This document shows, piece after piece, positions 35,328 to 45,889 of a DNA stretch of 64,000 bases (positions are counted from its first letter, which is position 1; each line of letters begins with the position of its first letter). The stretch is from Embleya hyalina. Lineage in GTDB: Bacteria; Actinomycetota; Actinomycetes; Streptomycetales; Streptomycetaceae. The notes beneath the pieces were generated by a model that saw only the letters and a list, made by a program, of their open reading frames with translations, had not been told where the DNA came from and searched no databases. A program made the position numbers and the translations under genes. The stretch lies in contig NZ_BIFH01000013.1 of assembly GCF_003967355.1 (NCBI RefSeq), positions 194,715-258,714 of the forward strand. The letters run 5' to 3'.

Positions 35328-38090
35328 TTGAGTCGAGCGATACCCGGGCGCGGCGGTACGCCGCCGCGAGGCCTCCGGCGTTTCCGTGGCCCGGTGACTT
35401 TACTGTCGGCTTCCGTGCTCGTGGCCGCGGGCCTTTCCACGGTGACCGGCGCCGCGTCCGTCGCCGCGCCCGTGCGTGTGGACAACACCAGGGCGGTGTG
35501 GAATCCCGGACCCGAGGACACCTATCTCAACACCGTCGAAGCCGAGTTCCCCCAGGGCGTCGACGGCGAAGTGAGCGCCGCGGACAAGGCCCGCAAGGCC
35601 AAGGAGGGGCGCGGCAGCAAGGACCGTGAGGGCAACCCGCGTGCGGCGGGGCAACTGCGCCTGCTGGAGGCCGAGTCCCAGCGCACGGGCAAGAGCCCGG
35701 AGCAACTGAAGGCCGAGAAGAGCGGCTTGGCGCCGGGTCGGCAACAGAACGCCAAATTGCTGACCGTTCTCGTCGAGTTCAACGAGAACGCCAACGACGA
35801 CTTCTCCGGGTTCAACCGCCGCGCGAGCGTCCTGGATCCGTCCTGTGTCGTGGAACCGCCGGGCACCATCAAGAACGGCCCGCTGCACAACACGATCCCG
35901 GACCCGGCACTGGCCGGGAACGACAACAACACGCCGTGGGTCAAGGACTTCAGCCCCGAGCACTTCAACAAGATGCTCTACACCAAGCAGGGCATCACCG
36001 AGCGCATGCGCAAGGACCTGACCGGTCCCGACGGCAAGCCGGGTGTCGACGTCTCCGGCTACACGATGAAGAACATGTACGAGGAGATGTCGGGCGGCAA
36101 GTACACCGTCTCCGGCACCGCCACCCCGTGGATCAAGGTCCCGCACTCCGAGGCGTGGTACGGCGCGGGTGCCTGCGGCAAGCGTCAGCAGGACATGACC
36201 GGACACCCGAACAACCCGGGTGGCGCGGCCACGCTCGCGATCGACGCGGTGAACGAACTCGCGCGCAGCCAGCCGAACTTCCCGTGGGCCGACTACGACA
36301 AGGAGGACACCGGCGACGCCGACAACGACGGCAACACGCAGGAGCCCGACGGCGTGGTCGACCACCTGGTCCTGGTCCACTCGGGCAAGGACAAGTCCTC
36401 CGGCGGCGGCGCCGAGGGCACGTACGCCATCTGGGCGCACTCCAGCGCCGTGGCGGGCGGCTACACCGTGCCCGGACAGAACGTCAAGGTCGCCAACTAC
36501 ATCGTGCAGCCGGAGGACTCCGGCGTGGGCGTGTTCGCCCACGAGTACGGCCACGACCTCGGTCTGCCGGACCTGTACGACAACTTCAGCGGCGGCGAGT
36601 CCTCGGTCAACTTCTGGGACCTGATGGCGAGTGGTTCCCACTCGGGCCCGCTGTTCCAGTCGATGCCGGCCAACATGAGCGCGTGGTCCAAGTACACGCT
36701 GGGCTGGCTGACCCCCCAGGTCCTGAAGGTGGGTGACAAACCCACGATCGCCACCCTGGGCCAGGCGGCCAAGACGCCCAAGGGCACCCAACAGGCGGTC
36801 CGGGTCAACCTGCCCGACAAGGTGTTCCGATTCTCCACGCCGCACAGCGGCACCAAGGCGTGGTATTCGAACAACGACCAGGAGTGGGCGGACGTGAAAC
36901 TCGTCCGCGACATCGCGGTCCCGACCGGGACCGACCTGAAGTTCCAGTGGTGGAGCGACTATTCGCTGGAGGTGGACTGGGACTTCGGGTTCGTCGAGGT
37001 CTCCACCGACGGCGGCACCACGTGGCGGCAACTCGAGGTCCGGGACGACGCGGGCACGCTCGTGTCCACCCCGCCGGACTACCCGGACCCGAACGGCAAC
37101 CTGCGCCGGTTCGGCAAGAGCACCGGGCTCACCGGCGAAAGCAACGGCTGGCGCCACGACCACGTGGACCTGACCGCCTACGCCGGGCAGAACATCAAAC
37201 TGCGCCTGGGCGTCGACACGGACGCCGCGACGCAGGAGAAGGGTTGGCTCGCCGACGACTTCTCGCTCACCAACGGTGGCGCCACCGTGTGGTCGGACGA
37301 CGTCGAGCAGGGCGACAACGGCTGGACGCCCGTGGCGGGCTCGGTCGGTGCCGGTACCCGGGGCACCGGTTGGATCCGCTCCGACGGTACGTTCAACAAG
37401 GAGCAGTACTACCTGCTCGAATGGCGCAACCTGTCCGGCTTCGACCAGGGCCTGAAGTACACCTACACGTTCGGCGAGAACGGCAAGCGCTCCAAGCTCG
37501 CCTACAACGCGCCGGGCCTGCTGGTGTGGCTCCGGGACAACGAGTACCCGAACAACGGCATCCTCAACTACCTCGACCGGAATCCGTCGTTCGGTGCCAA
37601 GGGCGAGCTGTTGCTGGTGGACGCGAACCCCGAGCCGTACCGCTTCCCGCACCTGCCGTCGAACGAGGCGGCCAACGTGGAGGCCCGGGTGCAGTCGGCG
37701 AACGCGGCGTTCGGCTTCAAGGACACCGCGGGATTCCAGGCCTGCCTTCGGGCCGGCGACCACTGCGCGAACTTCGCCAAGACGGAGCCGGTGCGGTTCT
37801 TCTCCGACGTGTTCGGCTACGCGCCGGGTGTCGAGGCGGGCCCGAACGGATTCGTGGGCAAGGACCGCGACGGTTCCACCGTGGTCCCGGCGCGGGCGCC
37901 GTACTCGACCAAGGTGACCAAGCCGGACGGCTCACCGGACTTCGCGAACTACGGCAAGCCGTTCCAGAATTCGGTGACCGGTAACGGCAACCCCGGGTTG
38001 GAGAAGGCATACGGCGTGACCGTGTTCCCGATCACCCCGCTGCCGCACGACACGGGCGCCGTCGTCTGGATCGCTCCCGCGCGGAAGTAA
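35328..38090 (+). CDS. Secreted immune inhibitor A-like M6 metalloprotease
   Basis: 920 aa from TTG 35328; AAGGGGAG 8 nt upstream decides for this start. Signal peptide core VTLLSASVLVAAGLSTVTGAAS near residues 22-45. A pro-region with GxSPEQLKAE follows, then the catalytic domain with HEYGHDLGLPD (zinc HExxHxxGxxD) and a Met-turn FWDLMASGSH. The C-terminal half has two jelly-roll or MAM-like domains (SLEVDWDFGFVEVSTDGGTTW). Members digest host or environmental proteins outside the cell. It ends at a strong stem-loop. Confidence 0.95.
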   Translation: MSRAIPGRGGTPPRGLRRFRGPVTLLSASVLVAAGLSTVTGAASVAAPVRVDNTRAVWNPGPEDTYLNTVEAEFPQGVDGEVSAADKARKAKEGRGSKDREGNPRAAGQLRLLEAESQRTGKSPEQLKAEKSGLAPGRQQNAKLLTVLVEFNENANDDFSGFNRRASVLDPSCVVEPPGTIKNGPLHNTIPDPALAGNDNNTPWVKDFSPEHFNKMLYTKQGITERMRKDLTGPDGKPGVDVSGYTMKNMYEEMSGGKYTVSGTATPWIKVPHSEAWYGAGACGKRQQDMTGHPNNPGGAATLAIDAVNELARSQPNFPWADYDKEDTGDADNDGNTQEPDGVVDHLVLVHSGKDKSSGGGAEGTYAIWAHSSAVAGGYTVPGQNVKVANYIVQPEDSGVGVFAHEYGHDLGLPDLYDNFSGGESSVNFWDLMASGSHSGPLFQSMPANMSAWSKYTLGWLTPQVLKVGDKPTIATLGQAAKTPKGTQQAVRVNLPDKVFRFSTPHSGTKAWYSNNDQEWADVKLVRDIAVPTGTDLKFQWWSDYSLEVDWDFGFVEVSTDGGTTWRQLEVRDDAGTLVSTPPDYPDPNGNLRRFGKSTGLTGESNGWRHDHVDLTAYAGQNIKLRLGVDTDAATQEKGWLADDFSLTNGGATVWSDDVEQGDNGWTPVAGSVGAGTRGTGWIRSDGTFNKEQYYLLEWRNLSGFDQGLKYTYTFGENGKRSKLAYNAPGLLVWLRDNEYPNNGILNYLDRNPSFGAKGELLLVDANPEPYRFPHLPSNEAANVEARVQSANAAFGFKDTAGFQACLRAGDHCANFAKTEPVRFFSDVFGYAPGVEAGPNGFVGKDRDGSTVVPARAPYSTKVTKPDGSPDFANYGKPFQNSVTGNGNPGLEKAYGVTVFPITPLPHDTGAVVWIAPARK

Positions 38091-38108
38091 CCGCTCCACC
38101 CGCACGAT

Positions 38109-38147
38109 GTCGGCCCCCACGACGCAACTCCGGTCGTGGGGGCCGAC
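38109..38147 (+). terminator. Stem-loop terminator after the M6 protease
   Basis: Perfect 15-bp arms (38109-38123 / 38133-38147), 9-nt loop. Outer complementary stretches (CCGCTC and CCCGCA upstream; TGCGGG and GAGCGG downstream) extend the stem to about 38091-38166. Confidence 0.8.
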
Positions 38148-38236
38148 GTACGCCTGCGGGGAGCGGTTAGCATGCACAACACGGCGTGCCGATGAGGCGG
38201 TTGGTTGCCCGTGTGACCCGAGGGAAGAGGCGAGGG

Positions 38237-39082
38237 ATGTCGGAAGCGGAGTGGATGTCGCGGGATCCGCGCGAGGAGCCCTGGCCGGTGGTCGATCTGC
38301 GGCTGGATGTCCCGCATTCGGCCCGGGTCTACGACTACCTGATCGGCGGGAAGACCAACTTCGAACCGGACCGGGTGGCCGCGAAGGCGTCGGTGGCGGC
38401 GTGGCCGGCCCTGCCGATCTCGATGCGCACCACCCGCACCTTCATGCAGCGGGCGGTGCGACACCTCACCGAGCGGCACGGGGTACGGCAGTTCCTGGAC
38501 ATCGGCACCGGGATCCCGACCTCGCCGAACGTGCACGAGATCGCGCAGGGCATCGCGCCCGAGACGCGGGTCGCCTACGTCGACAACGACCCGATCGTGC
38601 TGACCCATGCGCGGGCGCTGATGTCGAGCACCCCCGAGGGCCGCACCTGCTACGTCGACGCCGACCTGCGCGACATCGACTCGATCATCGGCGCCCCGCA
38701 GTTGCGCGAGGTGCTGGACCTGTCCGAGCCGGTGGCACTGTCCCTGGTCGCGATCGTGCACTTCGTGCTCGACCGGGACGACCCCCAGGGCCTGGTGCGG
38801 CGCCTGATGGACGAACTCGCCCCGGGCAGCTTCCTGGTACTGACCGTGTTCACCGGCGACACCGACCCGGTGGGCGTCGGCGGGGTCGGGCGCGAGTACA
38901 ACGCGCGCGGCATCCCGCTCCAGATCCGGGACCGGAAGGAAACGCTCGCCTTCTTCGACGGCTACGAGTTGCTGGACCCCGGGGTGACGCTGGTGCACCA
39001 CTGGCGTCCGGACGCGGACGCGCCGGAGATCCGCGACGCGGACATCGCGATGTACGGCGGGGTGGCGGTCAAGAACGCCTGA
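38237..39082 (+). CDS. DUF574-type SAM-dependent methyltransferase
   Basis: 281 aa from ATG 38237, preceded by AGAGG; an in-frame start at 38186 is weaker. The family marks are clear: SARVYDYLIGGKTNFEPDR, FLDIGTGIPTSPNVHE (motif I), VAYVDNDPIVLTHARALM, DLRD and VALSLVAIVHFVLD. The fold binds S-adenosylmethionine. The family is strongly expanded in streptomycetes and its substrates are unknown. It lies alone between the M6 protease and a convergent hypothetical gene. Confidence 0.93.
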   Translation: MSEAEWMSRDPREEPWPVVDLRLDVPHSARVYDYLIGGKTNFEPDRVAAKASVAAWPALPISMRTTRTFMQRAVRHLTERHGVRQFLDIGTGIPTSPNVHEIAQGIAPETRVAYVDNDPIVLTHARALMSSTPEGRTCYVDADLRDIDSIIGAPQLREVLDLSEPVALSLVAIVHFVLDRDDPQGLVRRLMDELAPGSFLVLTVFTGDTDPVGVGGVGREYNARGIPLQIRDRKETLAFFDGYELLDPGVTLVHHWRPDADAPEIRDADIAMYGGVAVKNA

Positions 39083-39103
39083 TCGGGTCCGGCCGCCCGT
39101 CCC

Positions 39104-41056
39104 TCACGTGGCCGCCGCGGCCGCGGTGGTCAGCAACTCCGGTAGCGACCCCGGGAAATCGGGGACGATGCGGCCGGCGATCACCCACGCGTCGACACTG
39201 TCGCCCAGGGTGTTCGCCACATGGGCGGCGATCAACCGCCGGGCCTCGTCGAGTTCCTCGGGAAGCAGGGCCGCGAAGGCGTCGAGAGCGCCGAGCATGC
39301 GCAGGGGCGGCTGTGCCGTCTCGACGAACTCGCGCATGGTGAGCGTGCCGTCGGCGACCGCGTCGACGTACCAGTTGTCCGCCTCGTCGATCCACTCGCT
39401 CGGCCGGTCCCGCAACGGCTCGCGCAGCGGATGGCCGAGTGCGGCGCGCGCGTGGGCGGGTGAGCGCCGGCCCACGCGCGCGGCCGCCTCCGGATCGGAG
39501 TCGCAGGCCGCCAGGGCGAGTTCGTCCGGGCAACGCGGCTGGGCGGCGAGGTTGGCCAGGACGGCGCCGGGCAACTCGCCCCGCCGGTGGGCGGCGATCG
39601 CCTCCGGCCAGAACGTGTCCGGGACATGCCGGGTCGCGATCTCGGGATTGCGGCGCATCGCCGCGAGCAGTGCCGCCGGTCGCCCGGAGCCGGCCACCTC
39701 GCGCCGCAGCCGGCGCAGACCGTCGAGCGCGCGCGTGGTGTCCAGGAAGGTCCGCAGCGTTTCGTACTCGCCGTCCAGCCGCAGCCTGACCCGTCGGTCG
39801 AACAGCGCGACGCGGCCCCGGGTTTCCCACAGGCCGAGCAGTCCGCGCAACGTGGCCGGGCCGCCGAGGCCACGGGCCCCGTAATGCTCGAAGGCGGCCC
39901 GGATCAGATACGGATGGTGACCGTGGACCGCCTCGGCGCAGTCGCTCGCCAGTCTGGAACTCAACCAGGCGCGGCGTTCCAGGGGCAGCCGTACGCGTGG
40001 CCGCGCGTCGCGACGAGTGGCCCGGTGGATCGCGTAGGCGGCGTCCGGGCCCGGATGCGCCGACAACAACGCCGCGTTGACGTTCGGGTCGTGCAGCGCG
40101 AGCAGCCGCTCGACGGTCGAGGCGGTGGGCACGACGTCGTGGACCAGGTCCCAGGTGTGCTCGGGCACCCGCTTCAGCGCGGGCAATACGACCCGTCCGG
40201 CCAACGCCGTGCCGGCGCGGGCGAAGCCGCGCACGACCTCGACGGGCAGCGCGGCGACCACGCGGGCCGCGATCGCGGGATCCACCCGGCCCAGCATCCC
40301 GGCCGGCGAGAACGCCCCCCACCGTTTCCACTCACCGACCGCCGGACCGGGCACGACGGCGTCGAACTCGCGACCCATCACGGCCGCGTCGGTGCCGGCT
40401 CCGGTCCCGGCCGCACCGGACAGCCGCACGGCGTCGGCGCACAACTGCGGGAACGTCCCCCGATGGTCGGGGGCGTGCGCGATCAACCACCCCCAGGCCG
40501 CGAGGTCGTCGCCCGGCAACAACTCGGCCGCCTCGTCGAGCACTCGGTCGATCGCCGCGAGTCGCCGGTAGCGCCGGGGGCGGACGAAGAACTCCAGGGA
40601 ACGGATCGCCCACCAGCCGGGCGTGGCCGCCAACGCCACCCGACGCGGCGTCAGCACCCCGCTCAGCAACGCCGCTTCGAGCGGTCGGGTGGTCCACTGC
40701 GACCGAAGCGGCTCGGGTGGCGCGACGACCAGTTCCAGGGCGACCCGCGGCGGACAGCTTCGATCCGCGAGGAGGATCGTGCGGGCGAACTCCCGGATGG
40801 GTTCGCGGCGATGGGCCTCGCACACCTCGTCCCAGTCGCGCGTCGCGGCGGAGAGGAAACGTGTTTCGCGGGTGTCGGCGGAACGCGCCCAGGAGGTTCG
40901 GTCGGTGGGCTTGTCCGGTGTCCCGCGGCCGAGTTCCGGGGCGGGAGCGGCGCCTGGTCCGGGCACGATGCCGAGCCGGGCCCGGACCCGCGCCGCGAGC
41001 TTCGGATCGGCGCACCGCAGCAACAGCTCCGCCGTCGCCGGGGTGCCGGCACTCAT
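39104..41056 (-). CDS. Large hypothetical protein, helical repeats
   Basis: 650 aa from ATG 41056 (GGAGG upstream). Rich in Ala, Arg and Leu; almost entirely helical. Recurrent short units such as ARVVAALPVEVVRGFARAG, RLLALHDPNVNAALLSAHP, LLAAMRRNPEIATRHVP and VLANLAAQPRCPDELALAA look like variant-leucine/HEAT-type repeats. No membrane segment, signal peptide or catalytic motif. Function unknown; the repeats suggest protein binding. Single gene. Confidence 0.85.
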   Translation of the reverse strand: MSAGTPATAELLLRCADPKLAARVRARLGIVPGPGAAPAPELGRGTPDKPTDRTSWARSADTRETRFLSAATRDWDEVCEAHRREPIREFARTILLADRSCPPRVALELVVAPPEPLRSQWTTRPLEAALLSGVLTPRRVALAATPGWWAIRSLEFFVRPRRYRRLAAIDRVLDEAAELLPGDDLAAWGWLIAHAPDHRGTFPQLCADAVRLSGAAGTGAGTDAAVMGREFDAVVPGPAVGEWKRWGAFSPAGMLGRVDPAIAARVVAALPVEVVRGFARAGTALAGRVVLPALKRVPEHTWDLVHDVVPTASTVERLLALHDPNVNAALLSAHPGPDAAYAIHRATRRDARPRVRLPLERRAWLSSRLASDCAEAVHGHHPYLIRAAFEHYGARGLGGPATLRGLLGLWETRGRVALFDRRVRLRLDGEYETLRTFLDTTRALDGLRRLRREVAGSGRPAALLAAMRRNPEIATRHVPDTFWPEAIAAHRRGELPGAVLANLAAQPRCPDELALAACDSDPEAAARVGRRSPAHARAALGHPLREPLRDRPSEWIDEADNWYVDAVADGTLTMREFVETAQPPLRMLGALDAFAALLPEELDEARRLIAAHVANTLGDSVDAWVIAGRIVPDFPGSLPELLTTAAAAAT

Positions 41057-41254
41057 CCGATGCCTCCTCGCGGTATGGGACGTCCGTCCTTTGTATCGTG
41101 CCGCCGGGTGGCCGCGTGATCGGGCCCGATCATCCCACCCGTCACCGGCGACCGGGGCCGGACCCGGACTCTTCGGCACCCGCGCCGACCGACGGGTCTC
41201 CGACGCGCCGGTCGGAGCAGGTCGCGGACGACCCGGTCGGCGGCGCGTTGTCGG

Positions 41255-41630
41255 GCCAGGGTGTCGTGCCCGCGGGCGGCGATCGAAGTGCGGCGCGGGC
41301 GACCGGACTTCCCCATCCCGGTGTTGCCGTTGCCGCGGTACATCGAGCGGACATACGCGACCGAGCCGCTGTCCACCGGCCGGCACGGCGTCGGCTGTCT
41401 GCTGAAGGACCGGGTCGGCCGGGTCGCGGAGTTCGTCGAGGCGCCGCGCGAGGTCGCCGCCGGCGGCCTGGCGCCGGACGCCGAGGTGATCGCGCAGGTC
41501 GTGCGCCGCCGGGACGACCCGCCGACCGCGCCGACCGACATCTTCGCCGAGCCGGGCCTCGCCGCCGGCGACGCCGGACACCGCCGGGTGCTCGCCGTGC
41601 TCACCTACCCGGACGCGTCGCCCCGCCGAC
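41255..41630 (+). pseudogene. Degenerate NarL-type response regulator
   Basis: The reading from 41261 retains AAIEVRRGRPDFPIPVLPL, then VGCLLKDRVGRVAEFVEAPREVAAGG and, after a gap, AGDAGHRRVLAVLTYPDA. These align in order with the intact regulator at 12649-13296 (ALELRRVRPGLPILVL, VGYLLKDRVGRMDEFVDSLRRVVAGE, ASDAGHRRVQAVLTYLRD). The first part of the receiver, including the phospho-Asp, is missing, and most of the HTH between RRRDDP and NIF-like residues is deleted. No usable start is evident. The 3' end meets the convergent oxidoreductase gene. Confidence 0.75.
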
Positions 41631-43205
41631 GCGCGCCCGCGGCGCCGGCCCGCGCAGTACCGCCATCGCCGCGTTGTGGCCGGGGACGCCGCTCACCCCG
41701 CCGCCGCGCCGGGCTCCGGCACCGCACAGCAGGATGCGCTCGTGGGCCGTCTCGACGCCCCACGTCCCGGGCGGTTCGCCGTCCGGCGTGTAGGGCCAGG
41801 ACAGGTCGCGGTGGAAGATGTGCCCGGCGGGCAGCCCGAGTTCGTCCGCCAGGTCGAGCGGCGTGTGCACCTCCAGGCACGGGTCCCCGTTCGCGTCGCG
41901 CAGCAGGCAGTCCTCGATCGGCTCGGCGAGCACGTCGTCGACGGAGTCGAGCATCGCGCGCAGCGCCTTCGCCCGGGCGTCGTCGTGGTCGTCGGCGAAC
42001 AGGCGGGCGGGCATGTGCAGGCCGAACAGCGTCAGCGTGTGCACCCCGGCGGCCCGGGGCCCCGGACCGAGGATCGAGGGGTCGGTGAGGGTGTGGCAGT
42101 ACATCTCGCCGGGCGGCGGCGCCGGCATCCGCCCGGCCGCGGCCCGCTCGTACGCGTCGGCGAGTCGGGCATAACCCTCGTTGACGTGGAAGGTGCCCGC
42201 GAACGCCCGGCGCGGGTCCGCGCGCGGATCACGCAGGCGCGGCAGCCGGGCCAGCACCATGTTGACCTTGAGCTGTGACCCCTCCGGTGCCGGGCCGTCG
42301 GCCGGCTCGCCCAGCAGCCGGCCCAGTGTTTCCGGCGCGACCGCGGCCAGGACGTGTGCGCCCGTCACGCGATACCGCGTGTCGCCGATCGTGTAGGACA
42401 CCTCGCCGTCGGGGTTCACGGCGGTCACCGTCGCGCCCGTGCGCAGGTGTGCGCCCGCCGTTCGGGCCGCGTCGGCCAGGCTCGCGGTGACCGCGCCCAT
42501 GCCGCCCACCGGGACGTCCCAGTCGCCCGTACCGCCGCCGATCACGTGGTAGAGGAAACATCGGTTCTGCCGCAGCCCGGGGTCGTGCATCGGCGCGAAC
42601 GTGCCGATCAGCGCGTCGGTGGCGACCACGCCCCGCACCGTGTCGTCGGCGAACTCCGCCTCGATCAGGCCCGACAGGGGCTGCGCGAACACCGCGTCCC
42701 AGATCCGCTCGTCGTCCACGAGGCGGCGGAACTCGGCTTCGGAGCGCAGCGGTTCGGTGAGGGTGGGGAACACCCGCCGGGCCAGCCGGCCGGTGGCCGC
42801 GCCGAGCCGCTCCCACGCGTCGGCGTCGCGTACGCCCGCGAACCGGGTCAGTTCGGCCCGGGTGCCCGCCCGGTCCTCGGTGTCGACGAGCAGGCCGTCG
42901 GTGCCGCGCGGGGTGTACGACCCGATCCGCCGGCGCCGCGTCACCAGGGGCAGCCGCAGGTCCTCGACGATCTTTCGGGGCAGCAGGCTCACCAGGTACG
43001 AGTAGCGCGACAACCGCACGTCGACCCCGGGGAACGGCCGGGCCGACACCGCCGCGCCGCCGACCTCGTCGAGCCGTTCCACCACCACGACCGAGCGTCC
43101 CGCCCGCGCCAGGTAGGCGGCGGCGACCAGGCCGTTGTGGCCGCCGCCGACCACGACGACGTCGAATCTCCCACCGTCACGCACCACATCCGCCTCCGCG
43201 ATCAC
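41601..43205 (-). CDS. Phytoene desaturase-like NAD(P)/FAD-dependent oxidoreductase
   Basis: 534 aa. Rossmann FAD motif VVVVGGGHNGLVAAAYLARAG near the N-terminus, then VERLDEVGGAA, PVGGMGAVTASLADAARTAG, and the C-terminal FAD contact with ILLCGAGARRGGGVSGVPGHNAA. This is the CrtI/PYROXD2 branch; such proteins desaturate or isomerise polyenes or are of unknown substrate. No carotenoid genes are near. The start (position 43205) is the first in-frame candidate; residues before DVVVVGGG are not conserved. The 3' end overlaps the pseudogene by about 30 nt. Confidence 0.9.
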   Translation of the reverse strand: MIAEADVVRDGGRFDVVVVGGGHNGLVAAAYLARAGRSVVVVERLDEVGGAAVSARPFPGVDVRLSRYSYLVSLLPRKIVEDLRLPLVTRRRRIGSYTPRGTDGLLVDTEDRAGTRAELTRFAGVRDADAWERLGAATGRLARRVFPTLTEPLRSEAEFRRLVDDERIWDAVFAQPLSGLIEAEFADDTVRGVVATDALIGTFAPMHDPGLRQNRCFLYHVIGGGTGDWDVPVGGMGAVTASLADAARTAGAHLRTGATVTAVNPDGEVSYTIGDTRYRVTGAHVLAAVAPETLGRLLGEPADGPAPEGSQLKVNMVLARLPRLRDPRADPRRAFAGTFHVNEGYARLADAYERAAAGRMPAPPPGEMYCHTLTDPSILGPGPRAAGVHTLTLFGLHMPARLFADDHDDARAKALRAMLDSVDDVLAEPIEDCLLRDANGDPCLEVHTPLDLADELGLPAGHIFHRDLSWPYTPDGEPPGTWGVETAHERILLCGAGARRGGGVSGVPGHNAAMAVLRGPAPRARVGGATRPGR

Positions 43206-43334
43206 CGATCTCGCGCCGCACGACCGCGCCGGCCACAGGCAGCATAGGTGTGTTCATCCGCGGGCGGGCCCGACACACCCGGCGCCGAGTCGTGCGCGAT
43301 GTGGGGCACAACCCGCGAGTGGCGGGGCAGTTGA

Positions 43335-44636
<1,302 letters not shown>

Positions 44637-44668
44637 TGGTCGGCCGGCCCGTCCGGCGAACCCGCTCG

Positions 44669-44710
44669 GCCGGTCGCCGCCGCGCCACGATCGGCGCGGC
44701 GGCGACCGGC
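44669..44710. terminator. Bidirectional stem-loop, 18-bp stem
   Basis: Perfect arms 44669-44686 / 44693-44710 with a 6-nt loop ACGATC, between convergent stops at 44636 and 44722. Confidence 0.85.
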
Positions 44711-44721
44711 GCCCGGGCCGG

Positions 44722-45324
44722 CTATCGCTTCGGGTCGTCGGGTGCGCCCAGGATCCGGTCGAGCGCGTCGTGGACGATCCCGCGCATGGCGGCGGCGTCG
44801 TCCAGGTAGCAGCCGACCGCAAGGCCGTCGCGCAGCAGCATGAGGATGTCGGCGCCGGCCCGGGGACGGGCGTCGCCGGCCGCGGTCAGCAGGTCGGCCA
44901 CCATCGTGCGGAACCAGACCCGGTGCTCCAGGATCGCGCCGCGGACGGGATGCGCGACATCCGGGAATTCGGCGGCGGCGTTGATGAACGGGCAGCCCCG
45001 GAAACCGGGTCGGCGGCCGATCTCGACGATCAGGTCGAAGAAGCGCACCAGGACCTCGCGCGGCGGCAGGCTGGCGGAGTCGGCGAGGAAGTCGGCGACG
45101 GTCCGGCGCTGCGCCTCGAACTGCTCCGTCAGGTACGCGTGGACCAACGTGTCCTTGGCCGGGAAGTGGTGGTAGAAGGTCGCCTTCGCGACGGCCGCCT
45201 CGGCGATGATCCGGTCCACCCCCACGGCATGCACACCCTCCGCGTAGAAGAGCGTGCTCGCGGTGTCGAGCACGCGGCGGCGGGCCGGGCTCTCGCGGGG
45301 TCGATCGGGGGTCGTCGTGGGCAC
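44722..45324 (-). CDS. TetR-family regulator, probable regulator of ohr
   Basis: 200 aa from GTG 45324. HTH region VLDTASTLFYAEGVHAVGVDRIIAEAAVAKATFYHHFPAKDTLV, followed by a ligand domain with FRGCPFINAAAEF, typical of the TetR subgroup with TetR_C (YdeS/AcrR-like). It is divergent from ohr; a perfect AGACAG-GT-CTGTCT palindrome overlaps its own -10-like TAAAGT (45331-45336) and the ohr promoter. The Cys in the GCPF loop could be a redox sensor (inference). Confidence 0.93.
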   Translation of the reverse strand: MPTTTPDRPRESPARRRVLDTASTLFYAEGVHAVGVDRIIAEAAVAKATFYHHFPAKDTLVHAYLTEQFEAQRRTVADFLADSASLPPREVLVRFFDLIVEIGRRPGFRGCPFINAAAEFPDVAHPVRGAILEHRVWFRTMVADLLTAAGDARPRAGADILMLLRDGLAVGCYLDDAAAMRGIVHDALDRILGAPDDPKR

Positions 45325-45327
45325 GCC

Positions 45328-45357
45328 TTGACTTTACCAGACAGGTCTGTCTACGGT
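45328..45357 (+). promoter_or_regulatory. Predicted ohr promoter
   Basis: TTGACT (45328-45333), 18-nt spacer, TACGGT (45352-45357). The palindrome at 45339-45352 lies in the spacer. Confidence 0.55.
45339..45352. promoter_or_regulatory. TetR operator 1, AGACAG-GT-CTGTCT
   Basis: Perfect 14-bp palindrome with 6-bp arms, inside the divergent tetR/ohr promoters. Confidence 0.7.
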
Positions 45358-45373
45358 CTGATCCGTCGACCGA

Positions 45374-45387
45374 ACAGACCGATCTGT
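45374..45387. promoter_or_regulatory. TetR operator 2, ACAGA-CCGA-TCTGT
   Basis: Perfect 5-bp arms with the same CAGA/TCTG half-sites as operator 1, downstream of the ohr promoter and 45 nt before its start. Confidence 0.6.
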
Positions 45388-45431
45388 CTACACGGATCCG
45401 TCTGCCACCACCTGGAGAAGGCGGGACCACC

Positions 45432-45842
45432 ATGAGCCTGTACACCGCGATCGCGACCTCGGCCGGACGGGACGCCCGGGCGGTCAGCTCCGACGGGCAA
45501 CTCGACGTCAAGCTGGGCGTGCAGCGGGAACTCGGCGGCGACGGGATCGGCACCAACCCCGAGCAACTGTTCGCGGCCGGCTACTCGGCCTGCTTCGCCA
45601 GTGCGATGCGGCTGGTGGCCGAGCGCCAGGGTGTGGACGCGGCCGACGCCTCGGTCACGGCCGAGGTCGACCTGAACCCGAACGGCGACGGCGGCTTCGG
45701 ACTGAGCGTGACACTGCGCGTGGAACTGCCGGAGCACCTGTCCGCCGAGCAGGGCCGCGCCCTGATCGAGGCCACCCACCAGGTCTGCCCGTACTCGAAC
45801 GCCACCCGGGGCAACATCCCGGTCGAACTCGTCGTCGAGTAG
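45432..45842 (+). CDS. ohr: Organic hydroperoxide resistance protein, Ohr/OsmC family
   Basis: 136 aa from ATG 45432 with GGAG upstream. Ohr pattern: LYTAIATSAGRDARAVSSDG, GTNPEQLFAAGYSACFASAM with the peroxidatic Cys, and HQVCPYSNATRGN with the resolving Cys. Reduces organic hydroperoxides through lipoylated partners in the cytoplasm. Here the divergent regulator is of the TetR family rather than the usual MarR-type OhrR. Confidence 0.95.
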   Translation: MSLYTAIATSAGRDARAVSSDGQLDVKLGVQRELGGDGIGTNPEQLFAAGYSACFASAMRLVAERQGVDAADASVTAEVDLNPNGDGGFGLSVTLRVELPEHLSAEQGRALIEATHQVCPYSNATRGNIPVELVVE

Positions 45843-45889
45843 CCGACCCCGCGCCGCGATCGGGGTGGTGCGTTCGTCGCGCGGCCGGG

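Noticed and set aside
35400-37763. 787-aa minus-strand reading
   Set aside because: Antisense to the M6 protease with its intact zinc motif.
41601-43205. Carotenoid biosynthesis locus
   Set aside because: Only one CrtI-like oxidoreductase is present, without crtB, crtE or cyclase genes.
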